Shown: positions 52,662 to 62,102 of the stretch, piece after piece | Layout of the letters: every line of letters begins with the position of its first letter | How positions within the stretch are numbered: position 1 is the stretch's first letter | DNA from: an uncultured bacterium | GTDB taxonomy: Bacteria > Cyanobacteriota > Vampirovibrionia > Gastranaerophilales > Gastranaerophilaceae | DNA length: 64,000 bases | Assembly (NCBI GenBank): GCA_902777855.1 | Contig: CACYVN010000001.1 | Location: 186,001-250,000, forward strand | Direction: 5' to 3' | Program-made: the position numbers and the translations under genes | Notes under the pieces: generated by a model | Databases searched by the model: none | What the model saw: only the letters and a program-made list of their open reading frames with translations | What the model was told of the DNA's origin: nothing

Positions 52662-53723
52662 ATGAAAAAGGGAATAATTACAGGATTGATTCTATTGATA
52701 ATGGGAACATTTATATCAGTATCATTCGCATCCGAACAAGCCTCAAATAACACAATAATCATTTCAAATAAATATTTTTCGATATCATTACCAAGCAATG
52801 TAAAAAAAGAATTTAGCGTAAAAAAGAAAAAAAACGGTATTTTTATATACGATAAAACATCTGCAAAAGCAGGATTCGGCGGATTCGCCTTCGGGGTAAA
52901 ACCTTATGAAAAACCTTCAGAACACTCAATGATGCCGGGAGGGAGAAAAATCGGCGAGCTTGTTGATAAAAAAGGAACAATATATGATATGGTTCTCATA
53001 CAGCCAACAGATGTGCAGTATGACTATGTAAACGGGATGTCCGAATCTTACGGCATACTTTATAATGCGGGAGAAACGATAAATAAAACCATAAGTGGTA
53101 CAAAAAATGCTAAATACTATAATGCCAGAGGAATGAAAGGTAATGATTTATACAAAAAAGTTTTGGATAAACATATTAAAGCCATAAAAGAAAAATGGGC
53201 TTCCGAAAAACTTGAGCAGGAAAACATGAGTTATATGTACAATGTTTTGGCACAAAGTAATGAGAATATTTTGGATAAAATTGGCTATGCCTATTATGAT
53301 TCTAACGGTGACGGAATAGAAGAACTTTTCATCGGTGAAATAGCTCAGGGACAATGGAAAGGAGTAGCTTACGACATTTATACAATGGTTGACAGAAAAC
53401 CTGTCCATGTTGTAAGCGGAGGTGCAAGAGACAGATATTTTGCCTGCGACAATGCATTTATATGTAACGAATATTCCGGCGGGGCAAATGAAAGCGGAAC
53501 ACTTGTTTATATATTGGTTGAAAATTCTACAGAGCTGTACCCTCAGGTCGGATTTAAATACGACGGATACGAAAATCCTAAAAATCCGTATTTCTTATCC
53601 TATAATTTTACAAAAAATGTTTGGGAGAATGTTCCGCTTTCAACATTCAATGAAAGAAAGTCCGTATTTGAAAAATATGAAAGATTTGAATATACTCCAT
53701 TTAGTACCTTGGTCAAAGAATAA
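52662..53723 (+). CDS. Secreted hypothetical protein
   Basis: A 353-residue exported protein: signal peptide (MKKGIITGLILLIMGTFISV...), then an N-terminal segment like surface-exposed repeats (ISNKYFSISLPSNVKKEFSV). An EF-hand/FG-GAP-like metal site lies in YYDSNGDGIEELFIGEI, common in secreted proteins of Firmicutes and related gut bacteria. AAAGGGAAA precedes the ATG. Function unknown. Confidence 0.7.
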   Translation: MKKGIITGLILLIMGTFISVSFASEQASNNTIIISNKYFSISLPSNVKKEFSVKKKKNGIFIYDKTSAKAGFGGFAFGVKPYEKPSEHSMMPGGRKIGELVDKKGTIYDMVLIQPTDVQYDYVNGMSESYGILYNAGETINKTISGTKNAKYYNARGMKGNDLYKKVLDKHIKAIKEKWASEKLEQENMSYMYNVLAQSNENILDKIGYAYYDSNGDGIEELFIGEIAQGQWKGVAYDIYTMVDRKPVHVVSGGARDRYFACDNAFICNEYSGGANESGTLVYILVENSTELYPQVGFKYDGYENPKNPYFLSYNFTKNVWENVPLSTFNERKSVFEKYERFEYTPFSTLVKE

Positions 53724-53799
53724 AATTCCACTTAACAATTGATGTAAAATCTCAATAATTATGTATAATCACATTGGAAGTAAAATTTGAGAAATAAAA

Positions 53800-55104
53800 G
53801 TGGAAAATAACAGACCTGTCTGGACATCAAAATATGCGTTTATTATAACCGCAATAGGTTCTGCCGTCGGCTTAGGGAACATCTGGCGTTTCCCGTATGT
53901 TATGGGACAAAACGGCGGAGCAATATTTTTGGTTACATACATTCTGCTAATCTGTACAATATGTTTTATACCACTTTTAAATGAACTTTATGTCGGTAAA
54001 CTCACCAAGAAAGAATGTGTCGGTGCATATGAAGCAATTAATCCAAAATTTAAATATTTTGGAGCATTAAACCCGATTACGGGAATCCTTATTTCTGCAT
54101 TTTACTTTATTGTCGGAGGGTGGATAATAAATTATATTTGCAAATGGAAACTTTTATCCCAAATAAGTGATTACGGGGAATATTTTTCCAAGTTTATTGC
54201 AGAACCGGTTTATCCGTGTCTTTTAACGCTTCTATTCATTTTTATATGCGTATATTTTACTGCAAGAGGATTGAAAAACGGTATTGAAAAGGCAAATAAA
54301 ATTTTTATGCCGATGCTTGCCATTCTTTTAATTTTTCTTGTCATAATTTCATTAAATCTGCCTGATGCTCAAAAAGGTTTGGAATACATGTTTAAGCCGG
54401 ATTTTTCAAAACTAAATTTTCATATGGTTTTAGCAGCTTTAGGACAGGCATTTTTTACGTTGAGTATCGGTATGGGGGCACTTTTAACCTACGGGAGCTA
54501 TATAAAAGAAGATAAAACTCTTGTAAAATCTGTTTATACAATAATTTTATCAGACACTACATTTGCACTTCTTGCCGGAATTATGATTTTTCCTGCAGTA
54601 TTTTCGTTCGGGATGGAACCAAATTCAGGGGCAGGACTTGTATTTGTCACATTACCGAAAATATTTTCTCAAATCCCGTTTGGGGATTTAATATCTTTTG
54701 CATTTTTTGTACTGCTCTTCTGTGCAGCAGTAACTTCAGGTATAAGCATTGTTGAAGGACCTTGTGCTACACTTACCGAAAGATTTAATATGTCAAGACA
54801 AAAAGCCTGTGCGTTGTTGTTTGTCATAATTTCACTGATTGCAATTCCTACAACATTATCATTCGGAATTTTAGGAGATTTTAAAGTATTTGGCAAAACC
54901 TTGTTTGATTTTCTGGATTATCTGACCTCAAACCTGATGCTCCCTTCAAATACATTGATTTTATGTTTAATATCAGGCTGGTACCTTAAAATTAAAGGAT
55001 ATAAAATTCTGAAAAACAAATTTTCAGAAAGTTTATTTGACATCGGATTAAAATTTATTGTTCCAATAGCACTAATATTCCTGATTATTGCAGGATTAAA
55101 ATAA
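53800..55104 (+). CDS. Sodium-dependent (NSS-family) transporter
   Basis: A 434-residue, ~11-helix membrane protein of the neurotransmitter:sodium symporter family (LeuT/TnaT type). The Na+/substrate site in helix 1 is GSAVGLGNIWRFPYV. It starts with GTG and has only a weak ribosome site. Such transporters import amino acids with Na+, consistent with the Na+-pumping decarboxylase in this genome. Confidence 0.93.
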   Translation: MENNRPVWTSKYAFIITAIGSAVGLGNIWRFPYVMGQNGGAIFLVTYILLICTICFIPLLNELYVGKLTKKECVGAYEAINPKFKYFGALNPITGILISAFYFIVGGWIINYICKWKLLSQISDYGEYFSKFIAEPVYPCLLTLLFIFICVYFTARGLKNGIEKANKIFMPMLAILLIFLVIISLNLPDAQKGLEYMFKPDFSKLNFHMVLAALGQAFFTLSIGMGALLTYGSYIKEDKTLVKSVYTIILSDTTFALLAGIMIFPAVFSFGMEPNSGAGLVFVTLPKIFSQIPFGDLISFAFFVLLFCAAVTSGISIVEGPCATLTERFNMSRQKACALLFVIISLIAIPTTLSFGILGDFKVFGKTLFDFLDYLTSNLMLPSNTLILCLISGWYLKIKGYKILKNKFSESLFDIGLKFIVPIALIFLIIAGLK

Positions 55105-55137
55105 TTCAGGGATTAATTCAGTGATTACATATAAAAT

Positions 55138-55995
55138 CTATTTTGCATAAACTTTCAAAATTTCAGGGACTATATTAATAACTATTTCATCTTTTAATTT
55201 TGTCTTTTCGCCATCTATATGACAAGCAGTCCAGTTATTTACCATCCTCAGCTTCTTAGCTTTGAGATAATATGTTCGTGAATTATTCATTTTAATCCCA
55301 AAAATAATTCGTAAAAATTCATAAAAAAACGTAATTGGATTTTTTGCCTTGAGTATAAAAATATCAAAATATCCGTCATTAATTTGTGAATCTTGCCCGA
55401 CTGATATAAAGTTTTGGTACATATTAGATGCATTCGCAATAATTATGCAGGTAGCTTTTGTTTTAATCCTTTTGCTTTCCGTAACCATTTCATAAGTCTT
55501 GGGAGACAATCTTAACGCAAAAATTATTCCCGCTACAAAATATGCAAAATATCCGAACTTATTTTTTAAAGATTGCGGGGTTTTACAAATTATATCTGAA
55601 TCATATCCTATTCCGCAGCGTAAAAAACAAGGCATATTGTTTATATTTAAAGCATCAATACTTATTACATTATTTTTATCAATAACTTCAAGTGCCTTTT
55701 TAAGATTAGCCGGGATTCCGAGTTTTGCAGCAAGGAGGTTTGCTGTTCCTGTTGGAATAATTGCAAGTGTTTTATTTTGTCCGGCAATGTATTTTGCAAC
55801 TTTATTAACCGTGCCATCCCCGCCAACAGCAAAAATCGTATCATATTCCGTCAAATCAGTCTGTTCAAATTCGTCTATTGATACAAATTTGAATTTAGAG
55901 CAACGTCTGAATAGAAACCGGTGGATGTTTTTTTTATGGATAATTGCTTGTTTTCTGCCGGCATTGTAATTAAAAACAACTAAGGCATTTCTCAT
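55138..55995 (-). CDS. Diacylglycerol/sphingosine-kinase-like lipid kinase
   Basis: A 285-residue protein with the DagK catalytic fold: NYNAGRK, VGGDGTVNKVAKYI, IIPTGTANLLAAKLGIP. It is of the YegS/BmrU type and phosphorylates diacylglycerol or a related lipid at the membrane. It starts immediately after the PAP2 gene stop (same strand), and the two form a lipid-phosphate operon. Confidence 0.9.
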   Translation of the reverse strand: MRNALVVFNYNAGRKQAIIHKKNIHRFLFRRCSKFKFVSIDEFEQTDLTEYDTIFAVGGDGTVNKVAKYIAGQNKTLAIIPTGTANLLAAKLGIPANLKKALEVIDKNNVISIDALNINNMPCFLRCGIGYDSDIICKTPQSLKNKFGYFAYFVAGIIFALRLSPKTYEMVTESKRIKTKATCIIIANASNMYQNFISVGQDSQINDGYFDIFILKAKNPITFFYEFLRIIFGIKMNNSRTYYLKAKKLRMVNNWTACHIDGEKTKLKDEIVINIVPEILKVYAK

Positions 55996-56607
55996 TTAGC
56001 ACTTACCTCCGATAAGTCTTATCAGTTTTATATACACCAAAATAAATATCAGTGCAAGAAAATATCCGCCTATAACATCAGTCGGATTATGAACACCTAA
56101 CCAAATTCGGCTGAAACCTTCAAAAATAATCCAAGAACCTGCAAAAATTATTCCGCAAACTTTAAGAGCTTTATTTTTACAATATTTTATCAGGTAATAT
56201 ATAACAAGCCCCCACAATGTAGAGGTTATAACCGTATGATTTGACACAAAACTGAATGTCGGTTTATGAACAATCAGCTGCATCTCAATCGGCGGGCGAG
56301 GTCTTTGAACTATATTTTTTAATATTTTATTAAAGATATATGCAATTGCAGGAGCAGATGAAAAAAGTACAATATCAATAAGCAGATATTTTCTGAAAAA
56401 ATAAACAATGCCTATTATAATTGGTACATAAATTCCTAAGGTGTAAAGCCATGTCCCTGCAATATCAGGAATTGTGACAGGAACATCTTTCAGCATATGC
56501 TGAACAGCCAAAACAACACTACTGTCCCATTGGGTTACAATGGGACAAGTGTTTACAATAATTGTGTAAATTATAAATAATATAATCAGAAAGATTATTT
56601 TTTTCAC
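55996..56607 (-). CDS. PAP2-family lipid phosphatase
   Basis: A 203-residue membrane protein with about six hydrophobic segments and the PAP2 signature KNIVQRPRP, FVSNHTV and SRIWLGVHNPTDV. It removes phosphate from lipid phosphates such as undecaprenyl pyrophosphate or phosphatidic acid. It starts with GTG. Adjacent to the DagK-like gene, it may counterbalance that kinase. Confidence 0.92.
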   Translation of the reverse strand: MKKIIFLIILFIIYTIIVNTCPIVTQWDSSVVLAVQHMLKDVPVTIPDIAGTWLYTLGIYVPIIIGIVYFFRKYLLIDIVLFSSAPAIAYIFNKILKNIVQRPRPPIEMQLIVHKPTFSFVSNHTVITSTLWGLVIYYLIKYCKNKALKVCGIIFAGSWIIFEGFSRIWLGVHNPTDVIGGYFLALIFILVYIKLIRLIGGKC

Positions 56608-56617
56608 ATTTTAATCC

Positions 56618-58135
56618 TTAATGACATCCGCAACCGGCACAATGACCGTCACATGAATGTTCCGGTTTTGTTGTTGAACAGAAATTATCTCTGTCAATGT
56701 AGTATTCGCCTTCAAGCGGGAATATTGTCATCCATAGATTTTCTCTCCAGTCTTTGTCGAGAATTTCTTTAACTTCTGAGGAATATTTGTCTATTTCAGC
56801 TTTAATTTGCGGATTGGTTAAATAATCAGCAGCGCCCTTATGAGTTTCATAAGGCTTAAATTCTTCATAGTATTTTCTTAGCACATCAGGTCTGTCAACT
56901 ATCATACAAGGTCTGAGCATATTGCCGTCTTCATAAGGAATACCGTTTCTGATAGCAGTCATAAACGGCGAAGCTAAAGCTTCCGTTAATGTGCAATCAT
57001 TTAAATTATGCGTCGCCAAATGAACAAATGTACAAGGTTCAACATCCCCTCTCGGATTAACGTGAATATATTGACGTCCACCCGCAATACATCCCATCAT
57101 TTCCGGTCCGTCACCCCAGAAATCAACAGTCATCATAGGCAGAGTGTTTCTTGCATTATAGACGGCTTTTAATATTTGACGTCTTTGCTGAGCGTTTGGA
57201 GTCATACTTACATCAGGACTGTCGCCGACCGGTACATAGTGGAAAAACCAAGTCCACAGGCAGCCTTTATCCGATAACATCTTCATAAAATCATCAGATG
57301 TAACTTCATCGCAGTTTTGACTTGTTGCAGTAACCGAAGCACCAAAGAAAACTCCTGCATCACGAAGCATATCCATTTTCTGCATAACCATATCAAAACA
57401 ACCTTCACCTCTTATAGCGTCCGTATTTTCTTTTAAACCGCCCAAAGAGAACATAGGCTGAACATTACCAAGTCTTTGAAGTTCTTTGACTGTTTTCTCG
57501 GTAATCAAAGAACCGTTTGTAAAAGTTATAAATGTACAATCGTTAAATTCTTCACACAATTCCAAAAATTCTTTTCTTGCAAAAGGTTCTCCACCTACGA
57601 TTGGGAAAATATGAATACCCATCACATCTCTTGCTTCGGTAAATATTTCTCTCCATTTATCTTTTGTTAAATCTTCTTTTACATCATATTCGTGAGCCCA
57701 ACACCCTTTACAGTTGAAATTGCATCTTTTTGTAATGCTTGCAAGCAAAACTGTTGGCGGGAAAAATCCATTTTTCTCATTAAATTCTGAACGTTTTCTT
57801 AAATTATCTCCATAGTATCCATTCACAAAAAAGTTTTTTATCCATTTGTTTCTGCAATTGGGGTGAAGTTCTGTTAAAATTCTTTTCCACCAGAAAAGAT
57901 GCGCATGTTCACTTTCAAAAAGCCATTGCATTCTTTTGGCATGATTGATTCCACCTTTTGAACCGGATATTTTTTCAAATATTTTTGCAAGGTTTATAAG
58001 TTTTTCTTTGCTAAAATTGTGCCCAAGATAATTTATTGCCGAATCTATTGCTAAATTGCTTAATTGTAACTTTATTCTGTCAAATGCACCCATTGAATTG
58101 GATTGCCAAACTGTTGATTGTTTTTGTACTCTCAT
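56618..58135 (-). CDS. Radical SAM protein with Cys-rich tail
   Basis: A 505-residue enzyme. The 4Fe-4S/SAM motif CNFNCKGCW (CxxxCxxC) lies near residue 140. The barrel continues with GGEPFARKEF, and a SPASM-like C-terminal region (CIAGGRQYIHVNPRGDVEPCTFVH...CMIVDRP) follows. The protein ends HSCDGHCAGCGCH. The ~115-residue helical N terminus is unusual for the family. AAAGGAG precedes the ATG. The substrate is unknown; a peptide or cofactor maturation role is possible. Confidence 0.85.
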   Translation of the reverse strand: MRVQKQSTVWQSNSMGAFDRIKLQLSNLAIDSAINYLGHNFSKEKLINLAKIFEKISGSKGGINHAKRMQWLFESEHAHLFWWKRILTELHPNCRNKWIKNFFVNGYYGDNLRKRSEFNEKNGFFPPTVLLASITKRCNFNCKGCWAHEYDVKEDLTKDKWREIFTEARDVMGIHIFPIVGGEPFARKEFLELCEEFNDCTFITFTNGSLITEKTVKELQRLGNVQPMFSLGGLKENTDAIRGEGCFDMVMQKMDMLRDAGVFFGASVTATSQNCDEVTSDDFMKMLSDKGCLWTWFFHYVPVGDSPDVSMTPNAQQRRQILKAVYNARNTLPMMTVDFWGDGPEMMGCIAGGRQYIHVNPRGDVEPCTFVHLATHNLNDCTLTEALASPFMTAIRNGIPYEDGNMLRPCMIVDRPDVLRKYYEEFKPYETHKGAADYLTNPQIKAEIDKYSSEVKEILDKDWRENLWMTIFPLEGEYYIDRDNFCSTTKPEHSCDGHCAGCGCH

Positions 58136-58167
58136 TGTATCTCCTTTTATTTTCTCGCTATAAAAAA

Positions 58168-58205
58168 TTATACTACAAAAATATTTAAAAACTTTTGTAG
58201 TATAA
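58168..58205 (-). terminator. Terminator of the SLBB gene
   Basis: The hairpin TTATACTACAAAA / TTTTGTAGTATAA has perfect 13-base arms and a 12-base loop, and is followed on the minus strand by a T run. It stands between the SLBB gene and the radical SAM gene. Confidence 0.8.
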
Positions 58206-58232
58206 TCGTTTGGTCTAAATTATCCTTTGGTA

Positions 58233-60608
58233 TTACCATTTATGAACGGCAAATGCCATCAAGAATACCTGGCTGAATGCCTGAAGGGCTGCTGAAATCG
58301 GTGTAATCCAATCATTTCCTGCAATTCTTCTTGGCACAACAATTGTATCTCCGGCATAAACTTTTGTACTTTTGTGTGCTTTTACTGCTCTGCCGTTTAC
58401 TCCGACTTTATATACCCTGAATCTGTTTGCATTAGGAGTATATCCGCCAACTTCTCTTATGTAATCTCTGACTCTTGTTCCGTTTTTATAAATGAATGAC
58501 TGTTCATTATAAACTTCACCTATAACGCTGACATGATTAGACATTCTTGGAATATAAATATCATCTCCGTCCTGAATTTCTATATTGTCAACTTTATCGA
58601 TTTTATTTATATCATCAGTTTTGATATTAAGAGCAATTTGACCGGTATATCTTTCGGATAATTTTCCTTGGGAAATTTGCAATTGCGCTATTGTTTCTAA
58701 TTTAGTTTGTTGGTCTTGTTCGGATTGTTTATATCCGCTTGCAAGTTTTCCTTGAATCAACTGGATATCACGTTCGTTGTTCTTTTCCGCAATATCAGTC
58801 TGTTTAGCCTTCAAGTTTGTTCTCTTGAATACTATCCCTCTTAAATTTGCATCTTCTGTCAATCCACCGGCCATTTCAATTACATCTTTAAGTTTTTGCC
58901 CCTTAACAAATGAAAACACCCCAGGTTCTTTTACGAATCCTGAAACTTTAACGGTTTTAATTACTTCATTTCCTCGCAAAGTTCTGAAAAATACTTTTGA
59001 CTCAGGAGCAATACTGATTGATTTAATTCTGTCATAACTTACCATTAAATCATACATATAATAAATACTTGTATGTCCCCCGGGAGGCGTAATTTCAACG
59101 GCAACATTTTCGGTAGGAATCAATTGATTAGAGTTTTCTGTTCCGACTTTAAGCCTTAAATTGCCGTCATTTTTTGATGTTTTATATTCATTATCGTCAG
59201 TCTTTATGTCAGATTCCATAAATTTCAGATCCGATAAAACATCAGCAAGGTTCATTCCACTCATATAAGGCATATGCTTGGGAGTGTTAATGCATCCGTA
59301 TACATCAACAAATGAAGAATTTGTGCTTTTGTAAATTGTTATAACATCTCGGGGCTGTAAAAGCGGGTCATTCATTCCCGAGAAAAACTCTCTTAAAAAT
59401 ACAGGAATAATTTCAACATTTTTCCCATCACCTGAAATTCTTCTTATTACAGCCTGATTAGTAAATGTTTCTTCCAGAAATTCATCTTCATTTTTCAGAA
59501 TTTCTGAAAGGCGCATACCCTCGTGATATACATAAGTAGCAGGATGTTTAATATTACCCTGAATTGCAATGGTATTTTCGTAGTTATTATATGTTTCTTT
59601 AAATTCAACGGATTCGCCGTTTACAAGTTTTGTATTTTGTGCATTTTCCCATTTAACCGTTCTTGCAATTTTTTGGTTTGCATTTTTGTCAAAACCGACC
59701 ATAATTACATCTTCCTGACGGGTAGTAAGAAGCAATCCGCCTGCATACTTAATCAAATCTTTAAGTGTTTCTCCGGTTTTTAATTCATAAATACCGGGTT
59801 CTTTTACTCCGTTTTTAAGCGCCGCAACACTTCCAATTTTTCCTACAAAAATTGTATCGTTAGGTTTTACCATCATGCCCGTATTTTGGCCTAAGAAAAT
59901 AGGATAATAAAGGTCAGTACTCTTTTTATTATACATTACGTTTCTTAATGTCCCTGATTTTTTAATTCCGCCTGCGGCTCCTAAAGCATCTAAAAGTGTA
60001 GAATTATTTCCGATTAAAACTTTACCCGGTCGGCCAACTTCACCATAAACATATATAGGGAATTGACTTCCTGACACAACAGTTAAACTAATACGCATAT
60101 TGTTGTATTTGCTCTGAGCAATAGAATTAACATCTCTTTCAACTTCACTTAATGTTCTGTTTTCTGCTTTTATAAAACCAATACCTGCGATAAATATGGC
60201 GCCGTTTGAAGATACTTCTGTCTGGCTTGTTGGGGAAACAATATTTGCCCCTGTCATCCCCATCATATCAACAGATTCTCCGTATGAATTAACATTCAGC
60301 CTTGTCCCGATAGTTAATCTGTAACTTCCGTCATATTTGCCGGTTGCAGCTGATGAATCAACAGGATTATTGATTTTGTCATAACCTTTTTGACGAAGTA
60401 TTGTTCCGGATACTGCATTTTCTTTACCGTTAAACATTTCTTCTATCTGACTTCCCGAGACAAAGTGAGCCTCGTCAATACTTTGATGATTATCTTCAAA
60501 TACATCTCCGAGTCTCAAAGCATCTGATTCTGTTACCGCAAATGCTATCTGCATATTGCAAAATACCAAAACAAGTAATAATGCCAATATCTTTCTAATG
60601 ATTTTCAT
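58233..60608 (-). CDS. Polysaccharide export protein with multiple SLBB domains
   Basis: A 791-residue exported protein: signal peptide MKIIRKILALLLVLVFCNMQ..., an N-terminal Poly_export-like domain (YRLTIGTRLNVNSYG...), then several soluble-ligand-binding beta-grasp (SLBB) repeats (VYGEVGRPGKVLIG, GVKEPGIYELKTGETL, QGNIKHPATYVYHEGMRL, SGFVKEPGVFSFVKGQKL, IGEVYNEQSFIYKNGTRV). It resembles Wza-type outer-membrane polysaccharide exporters. The GT2 enzyme at 19198 could feed such a system. AAAGGA precedes the ATG. Confidence 0.92.
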   Translation of the reverse strand: MKIIRKILALLLVLVFCNMQIAFAVTESDALRLGDVFEDNHQSIDEAHFVSGSQIEEMFNGKENAVSGTILRQKGYDKINNPVDSSAATGKYDGSYRLTIGTRLNVNSYGESVDMMGMTGANIVSPTSQTEVSSNGAIFIAGIGFIKAENRTLSEVERDVNSIAQSKYNNMRISLTVVSGSQFPIYVYGEVGRPGKVLIGNNSTLLDALGAAGGIKKSGTLRNVMYNKKSTDLYYPIFLGQNTGMMVKPNDTIFVGKIGSVAALKNGVKEPGIYELKTGETLKDLIKYAGGLLLTTRQEDVIMVGFDKNANQKIARTVKWENAQNTKLVNGESVEFKETYNNYENTIAIQGNIKHPATYVYHEGMRLSEILKNEDEFLEETFTNQAVIRRISGDGKNVEIIPVFLREFFSGMNDPLLQPRDVITIYKSTNSSFVDVYGCINTPKHMPYMSGMNLADVLSDLKFMESDIKTDDNEYKTSKNDGNLRLKVGTENSNQLIPTENVAVEITPPGGHTSIYYMYDLMVSYDRIKSISIAPESKVFFRTLRGNEVIKTVKVSGFVKEPGVFSFVKGQKLKDVIEMAGGLTEDANLRGIVFKRTNLKAKQTDIAEKNNERDIQLIQGKLASGYKQSEQDQQTKLETIAQLQISQGKLSERYTGQIALNIKTDDINKIDKVDNIEIQDGDDIYIPRMSNHVSVIGEVYNEQSFIYKNGTRVRDYIREVGGYTPNANRFRVYKVGVNGRAVKAHKSTKVYAGDTIVVPRRIAGNDWITPISAALQAFSQVFLMAFAVHKW

Positions 60609-60682
60609 TTTATATATCCTTTATTATATCTTTTACTATATACACATAGCAATAATATTCAAAAAAAATATTATTTGCTATA

Positions 60683-61738
60683 TTAAGTAATAGCAATTTC
60701 CATTAATGATTTTATCGCAGGCCACTCTAATTTCCATAAACCAGATGCATCAAGCGCATAGTTGCCTACACATGCAAGTTTACAATCTTTACATTTGTTA
60801 ACAGTTTCTATAAATACAGGATCACTGATAACATCTTTTAAAGAACGACCTTTTACGCTAATAAACGGTTTTCTGTCGTAGCAGCGAAGCATATCACCGT
60901 TAGAATAGATTACGGTTGCAATTCTTGGCCAATGACATTCATAGTAGTTTTTCTTTGCAATAATGTAATCCATAAAGTAATAAGAGTTTCTTATCGGATA
61001 ACCTTGTTTTTTGAGTTCTTTTATTTTTATAAACATTTCCGATAATTGTTCGTTTTCGAGTTCTGTATTTATGACATTTTCTGCTTCATCCGGTACAGAA
61101 TCAGCCTTATTTACCGTAAAATAAAGCAAAATATCGGCATCTTTACAGTACTGCGCAACTTCTTTTATCTGTTCAAAATTTGTTTGGGTCGAAACAGTAC
61201 AGCAAACATATATTCTCATTTTCGGGGAATGAACTTTGTGATATTCAACTCCGCTCATTACTCTGTCGCAAATGCCGGGCATATGCCGAATATCATCGTG
61301 CGCCTTTCCGACGGCATCTAACGATACAAACATCAAATCCGTATATTGTCCAAATCCGGGGTTTTCTTCCAAAAACCAGCCGTTTGTCGCAATTTTTGTG
61401 TATAAACCTGCATCGTGAGATGCTTTGCAGATCTCTGTAAAATCTTTTCTCAATAATGGTTCTCCACCCCAAAGAATACTGTCCATATATCCGATTTGTC
61501 CTGCTTCTGTTAATAATCTTACGATTTCTTCGGTTGGCAAATCGTCCTGTCCTTTTTTAGATTTCCAATAGCAAAAATCGCAGTCACAATTGCAGGCGCT
61601 CGTAACCATTAATGAAAAACATAACGGTTTAGGGTTCTTTGACAGTCTGCTCTGGATACACTCTAAAGCTCCGCCAAATAAGTGTCTGTAATATTTAATT
61701 CGTTCTAATGTCATTTCATTTCTAGATTTTACTGTCAT
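60683..61738 (-). CDS. Radical SAM/SPASM protein
   Basis: A 351-residue enzyme. The CxxxCxxC motif is CNCDCDFCYW (near residue 50), followed by LWGGEPLLRKDFTEI and KIATNGWF. C-terminal SPASM-type cysteines are ECHWPRIATVIYSNGDMLRCYDRK, CKDCKLACVGNY. Such proteins modify peptides or act in cofactor biosynthesis. GGAG precedes the ATG. It is 70 bp downstream of the XRE regulator gene. Confidence 0.88.
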   Translation of the reverse strand: MTVKSRNEMTLERIKYYRHLFGGALECIQSRLSKNPKPLCFSLMVTSACNCDCDFCYWKSKKGQDDLPTEEIVRLLTEAGQIGYMDSILWGGEPLLRKDFTEICKASHDAGLYTKIATNGWFLEENPGFGQYTDLMFVSLDAVGKAHDDIRHMPGICDRVMSGVEYHKVHSPKMRIYVCCTVSTQTNFEQIKEVAQYCKDADILLYFTVNKADSVPDEAENVINTELENEQLSEMFIKIKELKKQGYPIRNSYYFMDYIIAKKNYYECHWPRIATVIYSNGDMLRCYDRKPFISVKGRSLKDVISDPVFIETVNKCKDCKLACVGNYALDASGLWKLEWPAIKSLMEIAIT

Positions 61739-61768
61739 TTTAATTCTCCAATTACTTTTCGAGATTTT

Positions 61769-61981
61769 TTAATCAAAAAAATCCTTTATGCTAATTTCGA
61801 AGTATTTGGCAAAATTAAGCAAGGTTTCTATTGAGGGCAGGTATTTCCCTCTTTCAATGCAAGAAATGTGTTCTCGGGATAAATTAACGTACTCGGCAAG
61901 TTTTTCTTGCGACAAGCCCTTTTGAGAACGAAGTGTACGAATTTTCTCTCCTATGCTTTCTTTTAGTTCGCCAATACCCAT
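61769..61981 (-). CDS. XRE-family transcriptional regulator
   Basis: A 70-residue Cro/C1-type helix-turn-helix protein: IRTLRSQKGLSQEKLAEYVNLSREHISCIERGKYLPSIETLLNFAKYF. It is almost only the DNA-binding domain, with a short C-terminal end (EISIKDFFD). An operator-like palindrome lies 29-54 bp upstream of its start. It probably controls itself and the radical SAM gene downstream. Confidence 0.92.
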   Translation of the reverse strand: MGIGELKESIGEKIRTLRSQKGLSQEKLAEYVNLSREHISCIERGKYLPSIETLLNFAKYFEISIKDFFD

Positions 61982-62009
61982 AAAAAAATTCTGACATATA
62001 AAACTATTT

Positions 62010-62035
62010 TTTCTGTAATGTATATATTACAGAAA
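62010..62035. promoter_or_regulatory. Candidate operator of the XRE regulator
   Basis: A perfect inverted repeat, TTTCTGTAAT / ATTACAGAAA with a GTATAT spacer, lies upstream of the XRE gene in AT-rich promoter sequence, the usual place for an autoregulatory operator. Confidence 0.6.
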
Positions 62036-62102
62036 TATAACATTATACCTATGTGGGTAAAGTTTGGGGTATAAAATGTAATATGTGGGAATTAAAATCA
62101 AA

